Positions 6,743-16,468 are shown, numbered from the stretch's first letter. The stretch: 64,000 nt of DNA from Niveispirillum sp. (GCF_017996735.1 NZ_JAGOGJ010000002.1:1-64000), one strand, 5' to 3'. Translations and numbers: made by a program. Notes: a model not told the origin generated them from the sequence alone.

Positions 6743-7396
6743 TCAGACGCCGCGCTGATACGCCGCCAGGAAAACCCGGACGGCCGCGTCCACCCGGGCG
6801 CGGCGTTCATCCTCCCCCATCGGGGGCAGAACGCCCAACAGGCCGCGCAACTGCACATGACCGTTCAGCAGGCCGAAAAAATGCTCGGCGGCCAGCATCG
6901 GGTCCGGCACGCTGAGCCGCCCCTCATCATGCTGGCGCTTCAGATAGGCGGCGATCCGGCCCAGCGAGACGGCGGGACCCGTCTGATAGAAGTGCCGGGC
7001 CATCTCCGTCCCCGTGCCGGCCGATAGCAGGGTGCGCAGCAGGCAGTTCAACTGCCCGCCAGCCATCAGATCCAGGAAACGCTGGCCCACATTGGTCATC
7101 ACCTCCGCCACGGGGCGGGCGGGATCGGCCATGGTGACGGGCTCCGTCATCCGTTCCGACCGGCGCACCACCATGGCATCGAACAACCGGTCCTTGGCGG
7201 CGAAATGCTTGTAGATGGTCTGTTTGGAGACGCCGGCCATCTCCGCCACCCGGTCCATGCTGGCCGCATAGCCCTCCTCAGCGAAGACGGTTTCGGCGGC
7301 GTCCAGGATGGCGTCGCGCTTGGCCATGTCCAGCGGCCGTCCGGCGCCCCGGCGTCCTTCTCTTGTGTCATCCGCCATCACGCTTACCGACATCAT
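6743..7396 (-). CDS. TetR/AcrR-family regulator of the efflux genes
   Basis: 217 residues. The N-terminal helix-turn-helix spans about residues 24-75: KRDAILDAAETVFAEEGY, then MDRVAEMAGVSKQTIYKHF, the canonical TetR signature. The C-terminal helical domain has the look of AefR-like ligand domains (LNCLLRTLLSAGT, HFFGLLNGHVQLRGLLG). It is the last gene of a minus-strand group behind an HlyD adaptor and an EmrB transporter, so it most likely represses that pump and responds to its substrates. The 128-base gap to the transporter is filled by a palindromic repeat element (7414-7532), one copy of which lies immediately upstream of this gene and could serve as its operator. The N-terminal extension before the HTH is poorly conserved in such proteins; the start may be ATG 7378 instead. 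Confidence 0.85.
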   Translation of the reverse strand: MMSVSVMADDTREGRRGAGRPLDMAKRDAILDAAETVFAEEGYAASMDRVAEMAGVSKQTIYKHFAAKDRLFDAMVVRRSERMTEPVTMADPARPVAEVMTNVGQRFLDLMAGGQLNCLLRTLLSAGTGTEMARHFYQTGPAVSLGRIAAYLKRQHDEGRLSVPDPMLAAEHFFGLLNGHVQLRGLLGVLPPMGEDERRARVDAAVRVFLAAYQRGV

Positions 7397-7413
7397 CCTC
7401 TCCTCGACTTCCC

Positions 7414-7532
7414 ATACCAGAGGTCAACGTCTTGACCCCTGGTATCCGCGCCGACCGGCGCGGCGGCGGTCCGTGCCGCCGAAGCCAATAAATTCCGACA
7501 TGCCGGAATCTATTGGCATTGATATCAATGCC
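7414..7532. repeat. palindromic intergenic repeat element, copy A
   Basis: Contains a near-perfect palindrome with 14-bp arms (7414-7427 and 7432-7445; 13 of 14 pair) of the form TACCANNGGTCAA, four bases, and its complement. Then come a GC-rich hairpin zone, a second hairpin with 13-bp arms (7485-7497 and 7504-7516; 12 of 13 pair), and an 18-bp perfect palindrome GGCATTGATATCAATGCC at 7515-7532 that runs into the end of the transporter gene. The first palindrome has the same pattern as one at 19313-19342. Confidence 0.6.
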
Positions 7533-9120
7533 CGCCCAGATCCGCGGCTCCGCGCATGACGGGCCGCTTGACGAAGGGCAGGGTCAGCAACGCCAGGGTA
7601 AAGACCACCCCCATGGCCAGGAACAGGTCGGAGAAGGTCATCACCGTCGCCTGTTTCTGGATCGTGGCGGCCAGCAGGGGCAGCCCGGCCGTGGCCGGAT
7701 CGGCACCCGTGGCGTCGGCCACCCGGCTTCCGACCTGAGCGAGATAGTTCTGCACCTCAACCCTTGTCGGATCGATCCAGTCATAAAGCACCCGGCCATG
7801 CAGGGCCATACGCTCCGTGATCAGGGTGTTGATACCGGCCAGCCCGAAGGCACCGCCCAGATTGCGCATCAGGTTGAACAGGCCCGACGCGTTGGGCACC
7901 TGATGCGCCGGCAGCGTGCCCATGGCCAGCGACGTAATGGGGATGATGCAGAACATCAAGCCCGCGCCACGGATCATCTGCGGCACCAGCAACTGGTCGA
8001 ACTGCCAGTCGGCGGTGACGGGGACGGAGATATAGAAACTGGTGGCCAGCAGGGTGAAACCGATGGCCAGCACCTTGCGCACATCCATCTTGGACGACAG
8101 CATGCCGGCGATGGGCGACGACAGGAACTGGCAGATGCCCGTCACCACCATGGTGGACCCGATCTGCTGTGCGTTCAGCCCGCGCACCTGCCCCAGATAG
8201 AGCGGCAGCATATAGACCGAGCCATAGAGCCCGATGCCGATGATGAAGCCATAGATCGAGCCCATGGCGAAGTTCACATTGCGCAGGGCCTTCAGGTCGA
8301 CGATGGGCTTGTCATAGGTCAGGACACGCCAGAAGAAGCCGATCCCGGCCACCAGTGCCAGCAGGGCAAAATTGCGGATCGTCGCATCCTGGAACCATTG
8401 TTCCCGGGCCCCTTCCTCGATCACATAATCCAGGCTGGCCAGGAACAGGGCCATCAGCGCGATGCCGGGCAGGTCGATGCCCTTCAGCAGGGAAAAGTTC
8501 GGCTTGTCGATATCGATGCAGTTCCAGACGATGGTGGCCACCGCCAGGCCCGGCACCAGATTGATCATGAACAGCCAGTGCCAGGAGAACTGTTCCGTCA
8601 GGAAGCCGCCCAGCGTGGGCCCCACCGTCGGGCCCAGCGTCGCCACCAGCCCGATCACCACCGTCACCGGTCCGCGCCGGGCCGGCGGGAAGGCGGTGAA
8701 GCTGGTCGCGAAGACGGTCGGGATCATGCCGCCGCCGATGAAGCCCTGCAAAGTGCGCCACAGGACCAGTTCATCCAGGGAAGAGGACTGGGCGCAGAGC
8801 ATGCTGGTCAGGGTGAAGCCCAGCGCCGCCACGGTGAACAACACACGTGTGGACAGAAGCCGCGTCAGATATCCCGAGAGCGGGATCATCACCACTTCGG
8901 CGATCAGATAGCTGGTCTGGACCCAGACGATCTCATCGGCGCTGGCCGCCACGCCCGCCTGGATCTGGCGCAGGCTGCTGGCCACGATCTGGATATCCAG
9001 GATGGCCATGAACATGCCGAAGACCATGGCGACAAAGCCGACCAGGGTCCGCTTTGATATGCCGGCCGTGACGGATGGCGGCGGGGCCGGGGCGGCGTCC
9101 AGGGTAGCGGCGGCACTCAT
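7525..9120 (-). CDS. emrB: DHA2-family drug efflux transporter, EmrB type
   Basis: 531 residues, the expected length for a 14-helix major facilitator of the DHA2 group. Visible hallmarks are the first helix with FGMFMAILDIQIVASSL (motif D1-like), WVQTSYLIAEVV, RLLSTRVLF (loop 2-3 motif A region), and the motif C region GPTVGPTLGGFL in helix 5. It acts in the inner membrane, coupling proton entry to export of hydrophobic drugs, and needs an HlyD-type adaptor and an outer membrane channel. Its ATG overlaps the stop of the adaptor gene by four bases, so the pair is translationally coupled. The cytoplasmic N-terminus is rich in Ala and Pro. Control by the neighbouring TetR protein is likely. Confidence 0.9.
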   Translation of the reverse strand: MSAAATLDAAPAPPPSVTAGISKRTLVGFVAMVFGMFMAILDIQIVASSLRQIQAGVAASADEIVWVQTSYLIAEVVMIPLSGYLTRLLSTRVLFTVAALGFTLTSMLCAQSSSLDELVLWRTLQGFIGGGMIPTVFATSFTAFPPARRGPVTVVIGLVATLGPTVGPTLGGFLTEQFSWHWLFMINLVPGLAVATIVWNCIDIDKPNFSLLKGIDLPGIALMALFLASLDYVIEEGAREQWFQDATIRNFALLALVAGIGFFWRVLTYDKPIVDLKALRNVNFAMGSIYGFIIGIGLYGSVYMLPLYLGQVRGLNAQQIGSTMVVTGICQFLSSPIAGMLSSKMDVRKVLAIGFTLLATSFYISVPVTADWQFDQLLVPQMIRGAGLMFCIIPITSLAMGTLPAHQVPNASGLFNLMRNLGGAFGLAGINTLITERMALHGRVLYDWIDPTRVEVQNYLAQVGSRVADATGADPATAGLPLLAATIQKQATVMTFSDLFLAMGVVFTLALLTLPFVKRPVMRGAADLGGH

Positions 9121-10208
9121 GGCCGCACCGCCACCTGCTGGGGAATACCGGTATCGGCCTTGGCAATGCCGATCAGATCACGGCCGCCATTGCGGGTATC
9201 AACACTGACCTCCACCGACAGGCCGGGGCGCAGGCGACCGGCCAGCGGCCCCTCCTTGGGCAGGGCGATGCGCACCGGCACGCGCTGCACGATCTTGGTG
9301 AAATTGCCGGTGGCGTTTTCCGGCGGCAGCAGGCTGAATTGCGCGCCCGATGCCGGGGACAGGCTGTCGATCCGGCCCGTCACCACCTGCCCCGGATAGG
9401 CATCGATGGACAGTTCCACCGGCTGGCCCACGCGCAGGTGCCCGATCTGGGTTTCCTTGAAATTCGCGGTGACATAGGCGTCCTGGACGGGCACCAGGGA
9501 CATGAGCTGCGATCCGGCCTTCACGAACTGCCCCACGCGCGCGCCGGAGCTGCCGACCACACCGGCGATGGGCGCGCGGATCACGCTCTTATCCAGGTCG
9601 TTCTGCGCCAGTTCCAGCGCGGCCCCGGCTTCCTCCAGCGCGGCCAGCGCCTTTGTCCGCTCGGTCGACAGGACCGACAACTGGTCGCGTTCCGCCGTCA
9701 CGGCGGCCAGCGCCTTGGCCAGGGCGGCACCGGCCTTCTGTGCATCCGCCTGGGTGGTGGACAGTTTCTGCTGGCTGGCAAATTCGCTCTTGGCCAGCGC
9801 GGTATAGCGCTGGGCATCGGCCCCGGCGCGGCGCTGCTCGGCCTGGGCGGCGGCGACATTGGCCTCCGCCTGCCGGATCAGGGCGGCTTCCAGGGTCAGG
9901 CGGCTGTCGATATTGGCGATGGATGCCGCGGCGGAGTCCCGGCGGGCACGCGCCTGGTCAACCTTGGCCCGCAGGTCGCGATCGTCCAGGCGTACCAGCA
10001 CCTCACCCGCCTGCACCATCTGGTTTTCCACCACCTCCACCGCAGCGACATGGCCTTCGACACGCGGGCTGATCATCGTAATGTCAGCCTCGATATAGGC
10101 ATTGTCCGTCGTCTGCTGAAACCGGGACACCGACCACCAGTGCCAGCCACCATAGGTACCGGCAAGCAGCAGCGGCACGGCGAGGGTCAGGGCGATCTTT
10201 CTGTTCAT
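9117..10208 (-). CDS. emrA: HlyD-family periplasmic adaptor, EmrA type
   Basis: 363 residues from ATG 10208; a TTG at 10229 would add seven residues and neither has a good ribosome binding site. A single N-terminal membrane helix (about residues 5-22) is followed by the biotinyl-lipoyl-like half motif (SPRVEGHVAAVEVVENQMV), a long alpha-helical hairpin with heptads between residues about 85 and 200, the second lipoyl half (SVIRAPIAGVVGSSGARVG) and a beta-barrel domain. It would bridge EmrB to a TolC-type channel, which is not in the window. Upstream bases 10237-10313 contain two copies of a 12-base motif that may be a regulator site. Confidence 0.88.
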   Translation of the reverse strand: MNRKIALTLAVPLLLAGTYGGWHWWSVSRFQQTTDNAYIEADITMISPRVEGHVAAVEVVENQMVQAGEVLVRLDDRDLRAKVDQARARRDSAAASIANIDSRLTLEAALIRQAEANVAAAQAEQRRAGADAQRYTALAKSEFASQQKLSTTQADAQKAGAALAKALAAVTAERDQLSVLSTERTKALAALEEAGAALELAQNDLDKSVIRAPIAGVVGSSGARVGQFVKAGSQLMSLVPVQDAYVTANFKETQIGHLRVGQPVELSIDAYPGQVVTGRIDSLSPASGAQFSLLPPENATGNFTKIVQRVPVRIALPKEGPLAGRLRPGLSVEVSVDTRNGGRDLIGIAKADTGIPQQVAVRP

Positions 10209-10236
10209 GGGTATGGTCTCGGCTGGCAATTACGGA

Positions 10237-10313
10237 ACTGGGTAGTCCAGTTTTGTGATGAAGGTGCGCCCTGTCCGCCTGACGGTCAATGCAATTAATG
10301 GACTGGATAGTTC
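10237..10313 (-). promoter_or_regulatory. two copies of a 12-base motif upstream of emrA
   Basis: On the minus strand ACTAYCCAGTYC occurs at 10248-10237 and 10313-10302, 65 bases apart (about six helical turns). The first copy lies within an inverted repeat AACTGG-N5-CCAGTT (10236-10252). These are candidate sites for the TetR regulator; no promoter hexamers were found with confidence. Confidence 0.35.
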
Positions 10314-10419
10314 CATAATATTGAAACCTGTCATGCCCTACCCGCATGGTCACATGCAGGCGCTTGCCTGTTGCCGGGGATTGGCGTTCTACTGCCCGCG
10401 ATGTGGGGCATCACGGGGC

Positions 10420-10860
10420 ATGGGTATGACGGGCGCGGATCAACAACGCCGGGCGTTGCTACGACTGGGCGCAGGCGGTTTGGCCGCCACCTTGCTGTGC
10501 TTGCCTGCGCTGGCGGAAGAAGGGGGCGACCCGATCCTGGATGATCCGAAGCTGCGCTTCATCAATATCCCGCCGCTGCTGCTGCCGGGGCGGGAAAAAT
10601 TCGCCTTCATCCGCATCGTCATGCGGCTGGTGGTCCGCCGCACAGAGAAGCTGCCGGTGGAATCGGCCCTGGTGAACGATTATATGCCCCGCATCGTGGG
10701 ATTGCTGACCGAACAATTGCCCGAGGACCCCAACCTGACCCGCAAGGCGGGGCCGAACGACCTGCAGGCCGTCAAACAGCATGTGCGCGACCTGGCCAAC
10801 ACCATCATCGGTCAGCCCGTTATTGAGGATGTGCTGATCGTCAGTTTCCTGACGGGCTGA
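10420..10860 (+). CDS. FliL-like exported protein
   Basis: About 146 residues. The N-terminus has QQRRALLRLGAGGLAATLLCLPALA, written here in parts: a twin-arginine-like start (QQRRALL), a hydrophobic core and an Ala-rich cleavage site, so the protein is probably exported to the periplasm. The mature part resembles the FliL domain: a strand with FINIPPLLLPG, a central helix (ESALVNDYMPRIVGLLTEQL), and the closing pattern DLQAVKQHVRDLANTIIG with VIEDVLIVSF. Typical FliL is anchored by a membrane helix and encoded near flagellar motor genes; neither applies here, so the role is unclear. ATG 10426 is an equally good start. Convergent with mutS. Confidence 0.55.
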   Translation: MGMTGADQQRRALLRLGAGGLAATLLCLPALAEEGGDPILDDPKLRFINIPPLLLPGREKFAFIRIVMRLVVRRTEKLPVESALVNDYMPRIVGLLTEQLPEDPNLTRKAGPNDLQAVKQHVRDLANTIIGQPVIEDVLIVSFLTG

Positions 10861-10923
10861 TGTTCCCTGCCCCTTCGCGGGGGAAGACGGCCGGGGCACG
10901 GCCGACCCTGCTCCATATGAACC

Positions 10924-13680
10924 TTACGCCCTCTGACCCAGCATGCCGCGCAGCCGGTACAGGGCGTCCAGCGCCTCACGCGGGGTCAGCTCATCCGGGT
11001 TGATCCCACGCAGTTCCGCTTCGACGATCGATGGTTCCGGTTCCGAAACAACCTGTCGCGGGGCCGGCTTCTGGGCCATGGCCGCGAACAGGGGCAGGTC
11101 ATCGGCAAGCCGGCTGGCGGCACTGGCCTGGTCGCCATTCTCCAGGATTTGCAACACCTGTTCCGCACGCGAAATGACAGCGGGCGGCAGGCCCGCCAAC
11201 CGCGCGACATGGATGCCATAGGACCGGTCGGCCGCCCCCGCCGCCACCTCATGCAGGAAGATGACGTCGCCCTTCCATTCCTTGATGCGCATCGTGTGAC
11301 AGGACAGGTCGGGCAGCTTGCCCGACAGGGCCGTCAGTTCATGGTAATGCGTGGCGAACAGGCCGCGACAGCGGGCCATCTCATGCAGATGCTCAACACA
11401 GGCCCAGGCGATGGACAGGCCGTCGAAGGTGGCGGTACCGCGCCCGATCTCGTCCAGGATCACCAGGGAATGGCGGGTGGCCTGGTTCAGGATGGTGGCC
11501 GTCTCCACCATCTCCACCATGAAGGTGGAACGGCCACGCGCCAGATCGTCGGCCGCCCCCACGCGGCTGAACAGCTTGTCCACGGTCCCGATGCGGGCCG
11601 ACCGGGCGGGGACATAGCTGCCCATCTGCGCCAGGACGGCGATCAGGGCGTTCTGGCGCAGGAAGGTCGATTTACCGGCCATGTTGGGACCGGTCAGCAG
11701 CCACAGGCGCTGTCCGGGCGACAGGTCGCAATCATTGGCCACGAACGGCCCGCCACCCTGTTCGGTCAGCGCCTGTTCGACCACGGGGTGGCGACCGCCA
11801 TGCACATCGAAGGACAGGTCATTGGCCATTTCCGGGCGGCACCAGCCGGCATCGACGGCCAGATCGGCCAGCGCCGCCGTCACGTCCAGCGTGGCCAGCG
11901 CCCGCGCGGTGGTGGCGATGGGGTTGGCCACGGCGATGACGGCCGCCACCAACTGCCCGAAAATCTCCAGTTCCAGGGCCAGCGACCGGTCGCCCGCCTC
12001 CGCCACCTTACGCTCCAGTTCCGACAGGGCCACGGTGGTGAAGCGCACGGCGCCCGCCATGGTCTGGCGATGGATAAAATCGGCGCGATGCTTCTCCGAC
12101 ATCAGCTTGTCGGCATGGACGGCCGTCACCTCGATATAATAGCCCAGCACATTATTGTGCCGGATCTTCAGGGACGCGATGCCCGTGGCATCCACATATT
12201 GCGCCTGCAGGTTGGCGATATGGCGCCGGCTGTCGTCGCGCAGCGCCCGCAATTCATCCAGCGGCGCCGAATAACCGGCGGCCACGAACCCGCCATCGCG
12301 CGCCAGCAGCGGCAGATCGGCGCCCAGCGCCCGCGACAACAGGCCGATCAGCGCCTCGTGGTCCGCCCCCTGCCCGCCGCCAAGCCCGTCCACCACCCGG
12401 ACCAGACCCACCGGCAGCGGCGGGGCGATGCCGCCGGCGCCATAGGCCAGGCGCCCGCGCAGGGACACGGCGCGTTCCAGCGCGTCGCGCACGGCGGCCA
12501 GATCGCGTGGGCTGCCCCGATCCAGCGTCAGACGCGTGAGAGCCCGTTCCACATCGGGCGTGCGGCGCAATTCCTCGCGGATATCGATACGCATCGCCGT
12601 CTCACCGGCCAGATAGGCCACCATGTCCAGGCGGCGGTCGATACGCGCCGGATCGGTCAGCGGGGCCGACAGGCGCCCGGCCAGCAGACGCGCCCCCGCC
12701 CCCGTCACGGTGCGATCGATGGCGGCCAGCAGGCTGCCCTTGCGGTCCCCGGTCAGGGTGCGGGTCAGTTCCAGATTGCGGCGGGTGGCGGGGTCGATCT
12801 CCATCACCTGACCGGCGGCCAGACGGCGCGGCACGTCGAACCGGGGCAGGCGGCCCTTTTGTGTCAGTTCCACATAATCGACCAGGGCGCCGGCCGCCGC
12901 TACCTCCGCCCGGGTGAAGCTGCCGAAGGCATCCAGGGTGCCGACATTGTACAGCGACAAAAGACGCTTGCGCCCATTCTCGCTGTCAAAGCGCGCATTG
13001 GGCTGGATGGTCAGGCGCGAGCGCCATTCATCCCAGAGCGGCGACAGTTCCTCTGTCTGGCTCAACCGGTCGGGCAGCAGCAATTCCCCCGGCGACAGGC
13101 GGGCCAGGACCGACGGAAGGTTGGCGCGCTCCACGGGGCACAGGGTCAACTCCCCCGTGGACAGGTCCAGCCAGGCAAGGCCGCCCTCTCCCCCCGCCTC
13201 GGCCAGGGCGGCCAGGTAATTGTTGGATTTGGCATCCAGCAGCCCGTCTTCCGTGATGGTGCCGGGGGTGACGACACGCACCACGTCACGCCGGACCACG
13301 GATTTGCTGCCGCGCTTCTTGGCCTCCGCCGGGTCCTCGGTCTGTTCGCAGATGGCGACGCGGAAACCCGACCGGATCAGGCGGGACAGATATTGTTCAT
13401 GGGAATGGACGGGCACGCCGCACATGGGGATATCCTCCCCCTGATGCTGGCCGCGCCGTGTCAGGGTGATGTCCAGCGCGCCAGCGGCCTGCACCGCGTC
13501 GTCGAAGAACAGCTCGTAGAAATCCCCCATCCGGTAGAACAGCAGCGACCCGGGATGCTGACGCTTGATCTCCAGATACTGCGCCATCATGGGCGAAACG
13601 GGGCTGTCGGTGCGGGTGCTGCTGTTGTCGGTCACGGGGTCGGTCACAGGGCTGCCGGAAGGATCGCGGCACCCTAGCAC
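10924..13680 (-). CDS. mutS: DNA mismatch repair protein MutS
   Basis: About 918 residues from GTG 13680; GTG starts further in (13632 or 13617 region) would give a form closer to other MutS proteins and no candidate has a strong ribosome binding site. The mismatch-binding domain holds the Phe-X-Glu motif as FYELFFDD preceded by YRMGDFYE (about residues 49-60). The ATPase domain has Walker A GPNMAGKS, the Walker B region VILDEIGRG and the ABC-like signature STFMVEM, followed by the His switch FATHYHELT. MutS dimers recognise mismatches and recruit MutL, which is not in the window. All core motifs are present, so it should be functional. It stands alone between a FliL-like gene and a PAS gene. 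Confidence 0.98.
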   Translation of the reverse strand: MLGCRDPSGSPVTDPVTDNSSTRTDSPVSPMMAQYLEIKRQHPGSLLFYRMGDFYELFFDDAVQAAGALDITLTRRGQHQGEDIPMCGVPVHSHEQYLSRLIRSGFRVAICEQTEDPAEAKKRGSKSVVRRDVVRVVTPGTITEDGLLDAKSNNYLAALAEAGGEGGLAWLDLSTGELTLCPVERANLPSVLARLSPGELLLPDRLSQTEELSPLWDEWRSRLTIQPNARFDSENGRKRLLSLYNVGTLDAFGSFTRAEVAAAGALVDYVELTQKGRLPRFDVPRRLAAGQVMEIDPATRRNLELTRTLTGDRKGSLLAAIDRTVTGAGARLLAGRLSAPLTDPARIDRRLDMVAYLAGETAMRIDIREELRRTPDVERALTRLTLDRGSPRDLAAVRDALERAVSLRGRLAYGAGGIAPPLPVGLVRVVDGLGGGQGADHEALIGLLSRALGADLPLLARDGGFVAAGYSAPLDELRALRDDSRRHIANLQAQYVDATGIASLKIRHNNVLGYYIEVTAVHADKLMSEKHRADFIHRQTMAGAVRFTTVALSELERKVAEAGDRSLALELEIFGQLVAAVIAVANPIATTARALATLDVTAALADLAVDAGWCRPEMANDLSFDVHGGRHPVVEQALTEQGGGPFVANDCDLSPGQRLWLLTGPNMAGKSTFLRQNALIAVLAQMGSYVPARSARIGTVDKLFSRVGAADDLARGRSTFMVEMVETATILNQATRHSLVILDEIGRGTATFDGLSIAWACVEHLHEMARCRGLFATHYHELTALSGKLPDLSCHTMRIKEWKGDVIFLHEVAAGAADRSYGIHVARLAGLPPAVISRAEQVLQILENGDQASAASRLADDLPLFAAMAQKPAPRQVVSEPEPSIVEAELRGINPDELTPREALDALYRLRGMLGQRA

Positions 13681-13695
13681 CGGCGGTGCCGCGCC

Positions 13696-14256
13696 TCAAA
13701 GCGTCAGTACCGACGCCTCGAAACTGACCAGTTCATCGGCCACCACCTCATCCGTGGGGCGCAGAAGGGGGCTGGACTGGCGGCGCATGGACGATCCTGA
13801 CGCCCCGCACAGCAGCATGTCGACACGATCGGGCTGGTTCGACAAGGGCAGGATGACGGCATCCAGGCGCAACCGGCCACGCCGCGTGTTCAGTACGGCC
13901 GTTGTGGCCACGGGGCAGGCCTGCCGGCTGGCCCGGTCCATCCAATGGCGCCAATGGTCGCCCAGATGCGCGGGCCAGGACTGGCGCAGGGTGGTCCCCG
14001 TCAGGGCGCGGCCGAACAACCCGTCCAATCCCGTGCCCACCAGCCGGTACCGGTAATCATCCGCCAACACGTCCAGCAGCATGATCCAAGGCAGCAGATG
14101 CTGGATCTGCGCCGGGTCCAGATGATGACGGTCGGGCGCCAGGCGGTCGGCGCCGCGCAGCACCGCCCAATAATCGACAAGGCCCCGCAGGCGCGGATCG
14201 GAAACCGCGTCGATGCCGGTCATGGCCATGTCGGGCATATAGGCGACACCACTCAC
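13696..14256 (-). CDS. PAS domain-containing protein (PAS_5-like)
   Basis: 186 residues. The core reads LRGLVDYWAVLRGADRLAPDR followed by LLPWIMLLDVL and DYRYRLVGTGLDGLFGR, a pattern of the PAS_5 group widespread in Rhodospirillales, where a small PAS-like domain stands alone with no output domain. It may be a soluble sensor or a partner of a kinase; ligand unknown. It ends 15 bases before the GTG of mutS on the same strand, so the two may be cotranscribed, though a functional link to repair is not evident. The last 30 residues are poorly ordered. Confidence 0.75.
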   Translation of the reverse strand: MSGVAYMPDMAMTGIDAVSDPRLRGLVDYWAVLRGADRLAPDRHHLDPAQIQHLLPWIMLLDVLADDYRYRLVGTGLDGLFGRALTGTTLRQSWPAHLGDHWRHWMDRASRQACPVATTAVLNTRRGRLRLDAVILPLSNQPDRVDMLLCGASGSSMRRQSSPLLRPTDEVVADELVSFEASVLTL

Positions 14257-14327
14257 ATCCCACCCCGAACTGGTGCCGGCGGATCACCGGCCGGCACCAG
14301 CCTACGCCGTCAGACGTAAAGAAAGCC

Positions 14328-15515
14328 TTATCTGACCCCCAGCAGCGGCTGCAGGACGCGCACCCGCCGCGCCAGCTCATAGGTGGCAAAGCAACCGGCC
14401 ACGGTCAGGGCGATGATCAACAGCGACTCGGCAGCAACCGGCAGGTCCAACGGCGTCAGAGAATGGCCGATCACCACGATCAAAGTCTGGTGGATGATAT
14501 AGAAGGGAAAAACCCCGACCGACAGATAGCGTAACAAGGGCGTGGAGCGGTTCAGATGCCGGCGGGCAAAACCCAGCACGGCCAGGATCATGGCCCATTG
14601 CTGCACACCATAGGCCACGCGGGATGCGATATGCAGCAGCGGCGCCGGATCGGGGGCGCCATCACGCCAGTAGGTGGAGCCGTACCAGGCATAGAACGCC
14701 CAGGCGGCCAGTGCGATCAGCAGGCTGGTCCAGCGCTTCGCCGACAGAAGGTCGAACAGGGCAACATTGCGCGCGATGGCATAGCCCAGCAGGAAAACCC
14801 CGAAGCTGACGGCGTGATTGTACCAGTCCCAGACCAGATTATGGGTCACGGGGAACCGGTCGATCAGGGTCAGGCGCAGCAGGACCAGCACCAGCATGGG
14901 CAGCAGCAGGACGGCCCAAGGGACCCGCGTCCAGACCCCCTGACCCAGAAGCAGCAGGAAACGCCCGCCGCCCAGCATCAAAAAGCCCGCCAGCAGGCCC
15001 GTATAGACCAGCAGATAGGCCACGAACCACATATGGTTCCAGGTGGGCAGGATCAGGCAATCATCCCCACGGCAGAAGCTTTGATCAAAGGACAGGTAAC
15101 GGCCATAGAAGGCCAGGAACCCATCGGCGTAATTGATCTTTTCAACCACCTCGAAATAGGGCTGGGGCACGACCAGCACGGCCATGACAAACAGCAGCGG
15201 CAGGCCCAGGCGCCCCAGGCGCGAGCGTGCCAGTTCCCCCGGCCCCATGCGATCGGCCATGAAACGGGTGGCCACGCCGGAAATCAGGAACAGCAGCGAC
15301 AGGCGCCAGGGGTTGGACAGCCACATCAGCGGCTCTATCGTATGACCCACATGCCGGCTCTTCACATGCCAGTCCCAGGTCACATAGAACATGCCGACAT
15401 GATAAAGGATCAGCAGGCCAAAGGCGCCCACCCGGACCCAGTCCAGGAAAGGCAGACGCTGGCCGTTGGCGGAAGGAACGGGTGGAACAGGGCTTGTCGT
15501 CGTCATCATCTTCAT
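14328..15515 (-). CDS. membrane acyltransferase (acyltransferase_3/OpgC-like)
   Basis: 395 residues with about ten membrane helices. The N-terminal RLPFLDWVRVGAFGLLILYHVG carries the conserved D-x-x-R and the catalytic-type His of acyltransferase_3 proteins; later come LLFLISGVATRF with the conserved S-G and a final helix before LLGVR. Such enzymes move acyl groups (acetyl, succinyl) from the cytoplasm onto extracytoplasmic sugars, lipids or glucans. It is divergent from a membrane LytTR regulator with the two coding regions overlapping by 34 bases, which implies a linked function. ATG 15509 or 15506 are possible alternative starts and still leave an overlap. Confidence 0.82.
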   Translation of the reverse strand: MKMMTTTSPVPPVPSANGQRLPFLDWVRVGAFGLLILYHVGMFYVTWDWHVKSRHVGHTIEPLMWLSNPWRLSLLFLISGVATRFMADRMGPGELARSRLGRLGLPLLFVMAVLVVPQPYFEVVEKINYADGFLAFYGRYLSFDQSFCRGDDCLILPTWNHMWFVAYLLVYTGLLAGFLMLGGGRFLLLLGQGVWTRVPWAVLLLPMLVLVLLRLTLIDRFPVTHNLVWDWYNHAVSFGVFLLGYAIARNVALFDLLSAKRWTSLLIALAAWAFYAWYGSTYWRDGAPDPAPLLHIASRVAYGVQQWAMILAVLGFARRHLNRSTPLLRYLSVGVFPFYIIHQTLIVVIGHSLTPLDLPVAAESLLIIALTVAGCFATYELARRVRVLQPLLGVR

Positions 15516-16468
15516 CTCGGGATCGGGAAACGGCTGCCGGCCCCCGCTTCTGGCCCTGGCGCCCGCGTGCCGCCAAGGGGACGGGGACGGATGGAACCGG
15601 CCGTGACGCGGCCGGGACGAACGGCGCGCGTCCCGTGACGAACGGCATGGGCGGCTGGCGCCCCTATCTGGCCCTGGTGCCGCTGACCCTGCTGTTCGCG
15701 ACGGTCAACATGTTCTCCGCCTGGGATGAACGACGGCATGGCTGGCCCGTCTGGCTGCCCGCGCTGACGGAATTCAGCAGCGCCATCGCCATCCTGTGCC
15801 TGTGCTGGATACCGGGCTGGGTCCTGGGGCGCGCCCCCCTGGCCCCGCCCTGGGGCCGGGTGTGGGCCCTGCACCTGCCCGCCATCATGGTGTTCAGCCT
15901 GTTGCACAGCGTGGGCATGGCCCTGCTGCGCAACGGCACCACGATGCTGCTGGACCTGGATTACCGGTTCAACCTGTCCATTCCCGTCCTGATCTATGAG
16001 GGGCGGAAGGACATGATGACCTATCTGCTGGTCTGTCTGGTCTATCTGCTGTTCGGCCATGGCCGCGCGCCACCTGCCGCTGCCGCACCCGCCGGGCCCG
16101 CCCCCGCGGCCCCGATGCCCGCTTCCCCGGCGGACAGCCCGGCCCTGTTCGATATCCGCGACGGGTCCCGCCTGTGGCGCGTGGCCGTGACGGAGATCAT
16201 GGCGGCCCGATCGGCCGGCAATTATGTGGAATTCGTGCTGGCCGATGGCAAGCGCCCGCTGATGCGCGCCACCCTGACCCAGGTGACAGAGGCCTTGTCG
16301 GCGCATGGCTTGCTGCGCACCCACCGGTCCTGGCTGGTCAACCGCACCCATGTGCGGACACTGGCGCCGGAAGGTTCCGGCGATTACGCCCTGACCCTGA
16401 CGGACGGTACCACCGTCCCCCTGTCGCGCCGTTTCCCCGACGCGCTGGAAACGCTCAAATCGTCGTGA
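15482..16468 (+). CDS. membrane-bound LytTR-family DNA-binding protein
   Basis: 328 residues from GTG 15482, chosen because GGAAGGA lies four bases upstream; ATG 15647 would omit a serine-rich 55-residue cytoplasmic tail. Four membrane helices are visible (about residues 60-75, 93-110, 125-145, 178-192), then an Ala-Pro linker and a C-terminal LytTR domain of about 95 residues: WRVAVTEIMAARSAGNYVEF, LLRTHRSWLVNRTHV and VPLSRRF are typical. No response-regulator receiver is present, so it must sense a membrane signal directly. LytTR domains bind direct repeats in promoters. Target is most likely the overlapping acyltransferase gene. Its end overlaps the convergent phosphatase by 14 bases. Confidence 0.85.
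   Translation: MEQGLSSSSSSSRDRETAAGPRFWPWRPRAAKGTGTDGTGRDAAGTNGARPVTNGMGGWRPYLALVPLTLLFATVNMFSAWDERRHGWPVWLPALTEFSSAIAILCLCWIPGWVLGRAPLAPPWGRVWALHLPAIMVFSLLHSVGMALLRNGTTMLLDLDYRFNLSIPVLIYEGRKDMMTYLLVCLVYLLFGHGRAPPAAAAPAGPAPAAPMPASPADSPALFDIRDGSRLWRVAVTEIMAARSAGNYVEFVLADGKRPLMRATLTQVTEALSAHGLLRTHRSWLVNRTHVRTLAPEGSGDYALTLTDGTTVPLSRRFPDALETLKSS

Noticed and set aside
11149..13677. 842-codon frame opposite mutS
   Set aside because: Antisense shadow of a clear mutS gene; composition (Gly, Arg, His, Gln) is typical of shadows in GC-rich DNA.
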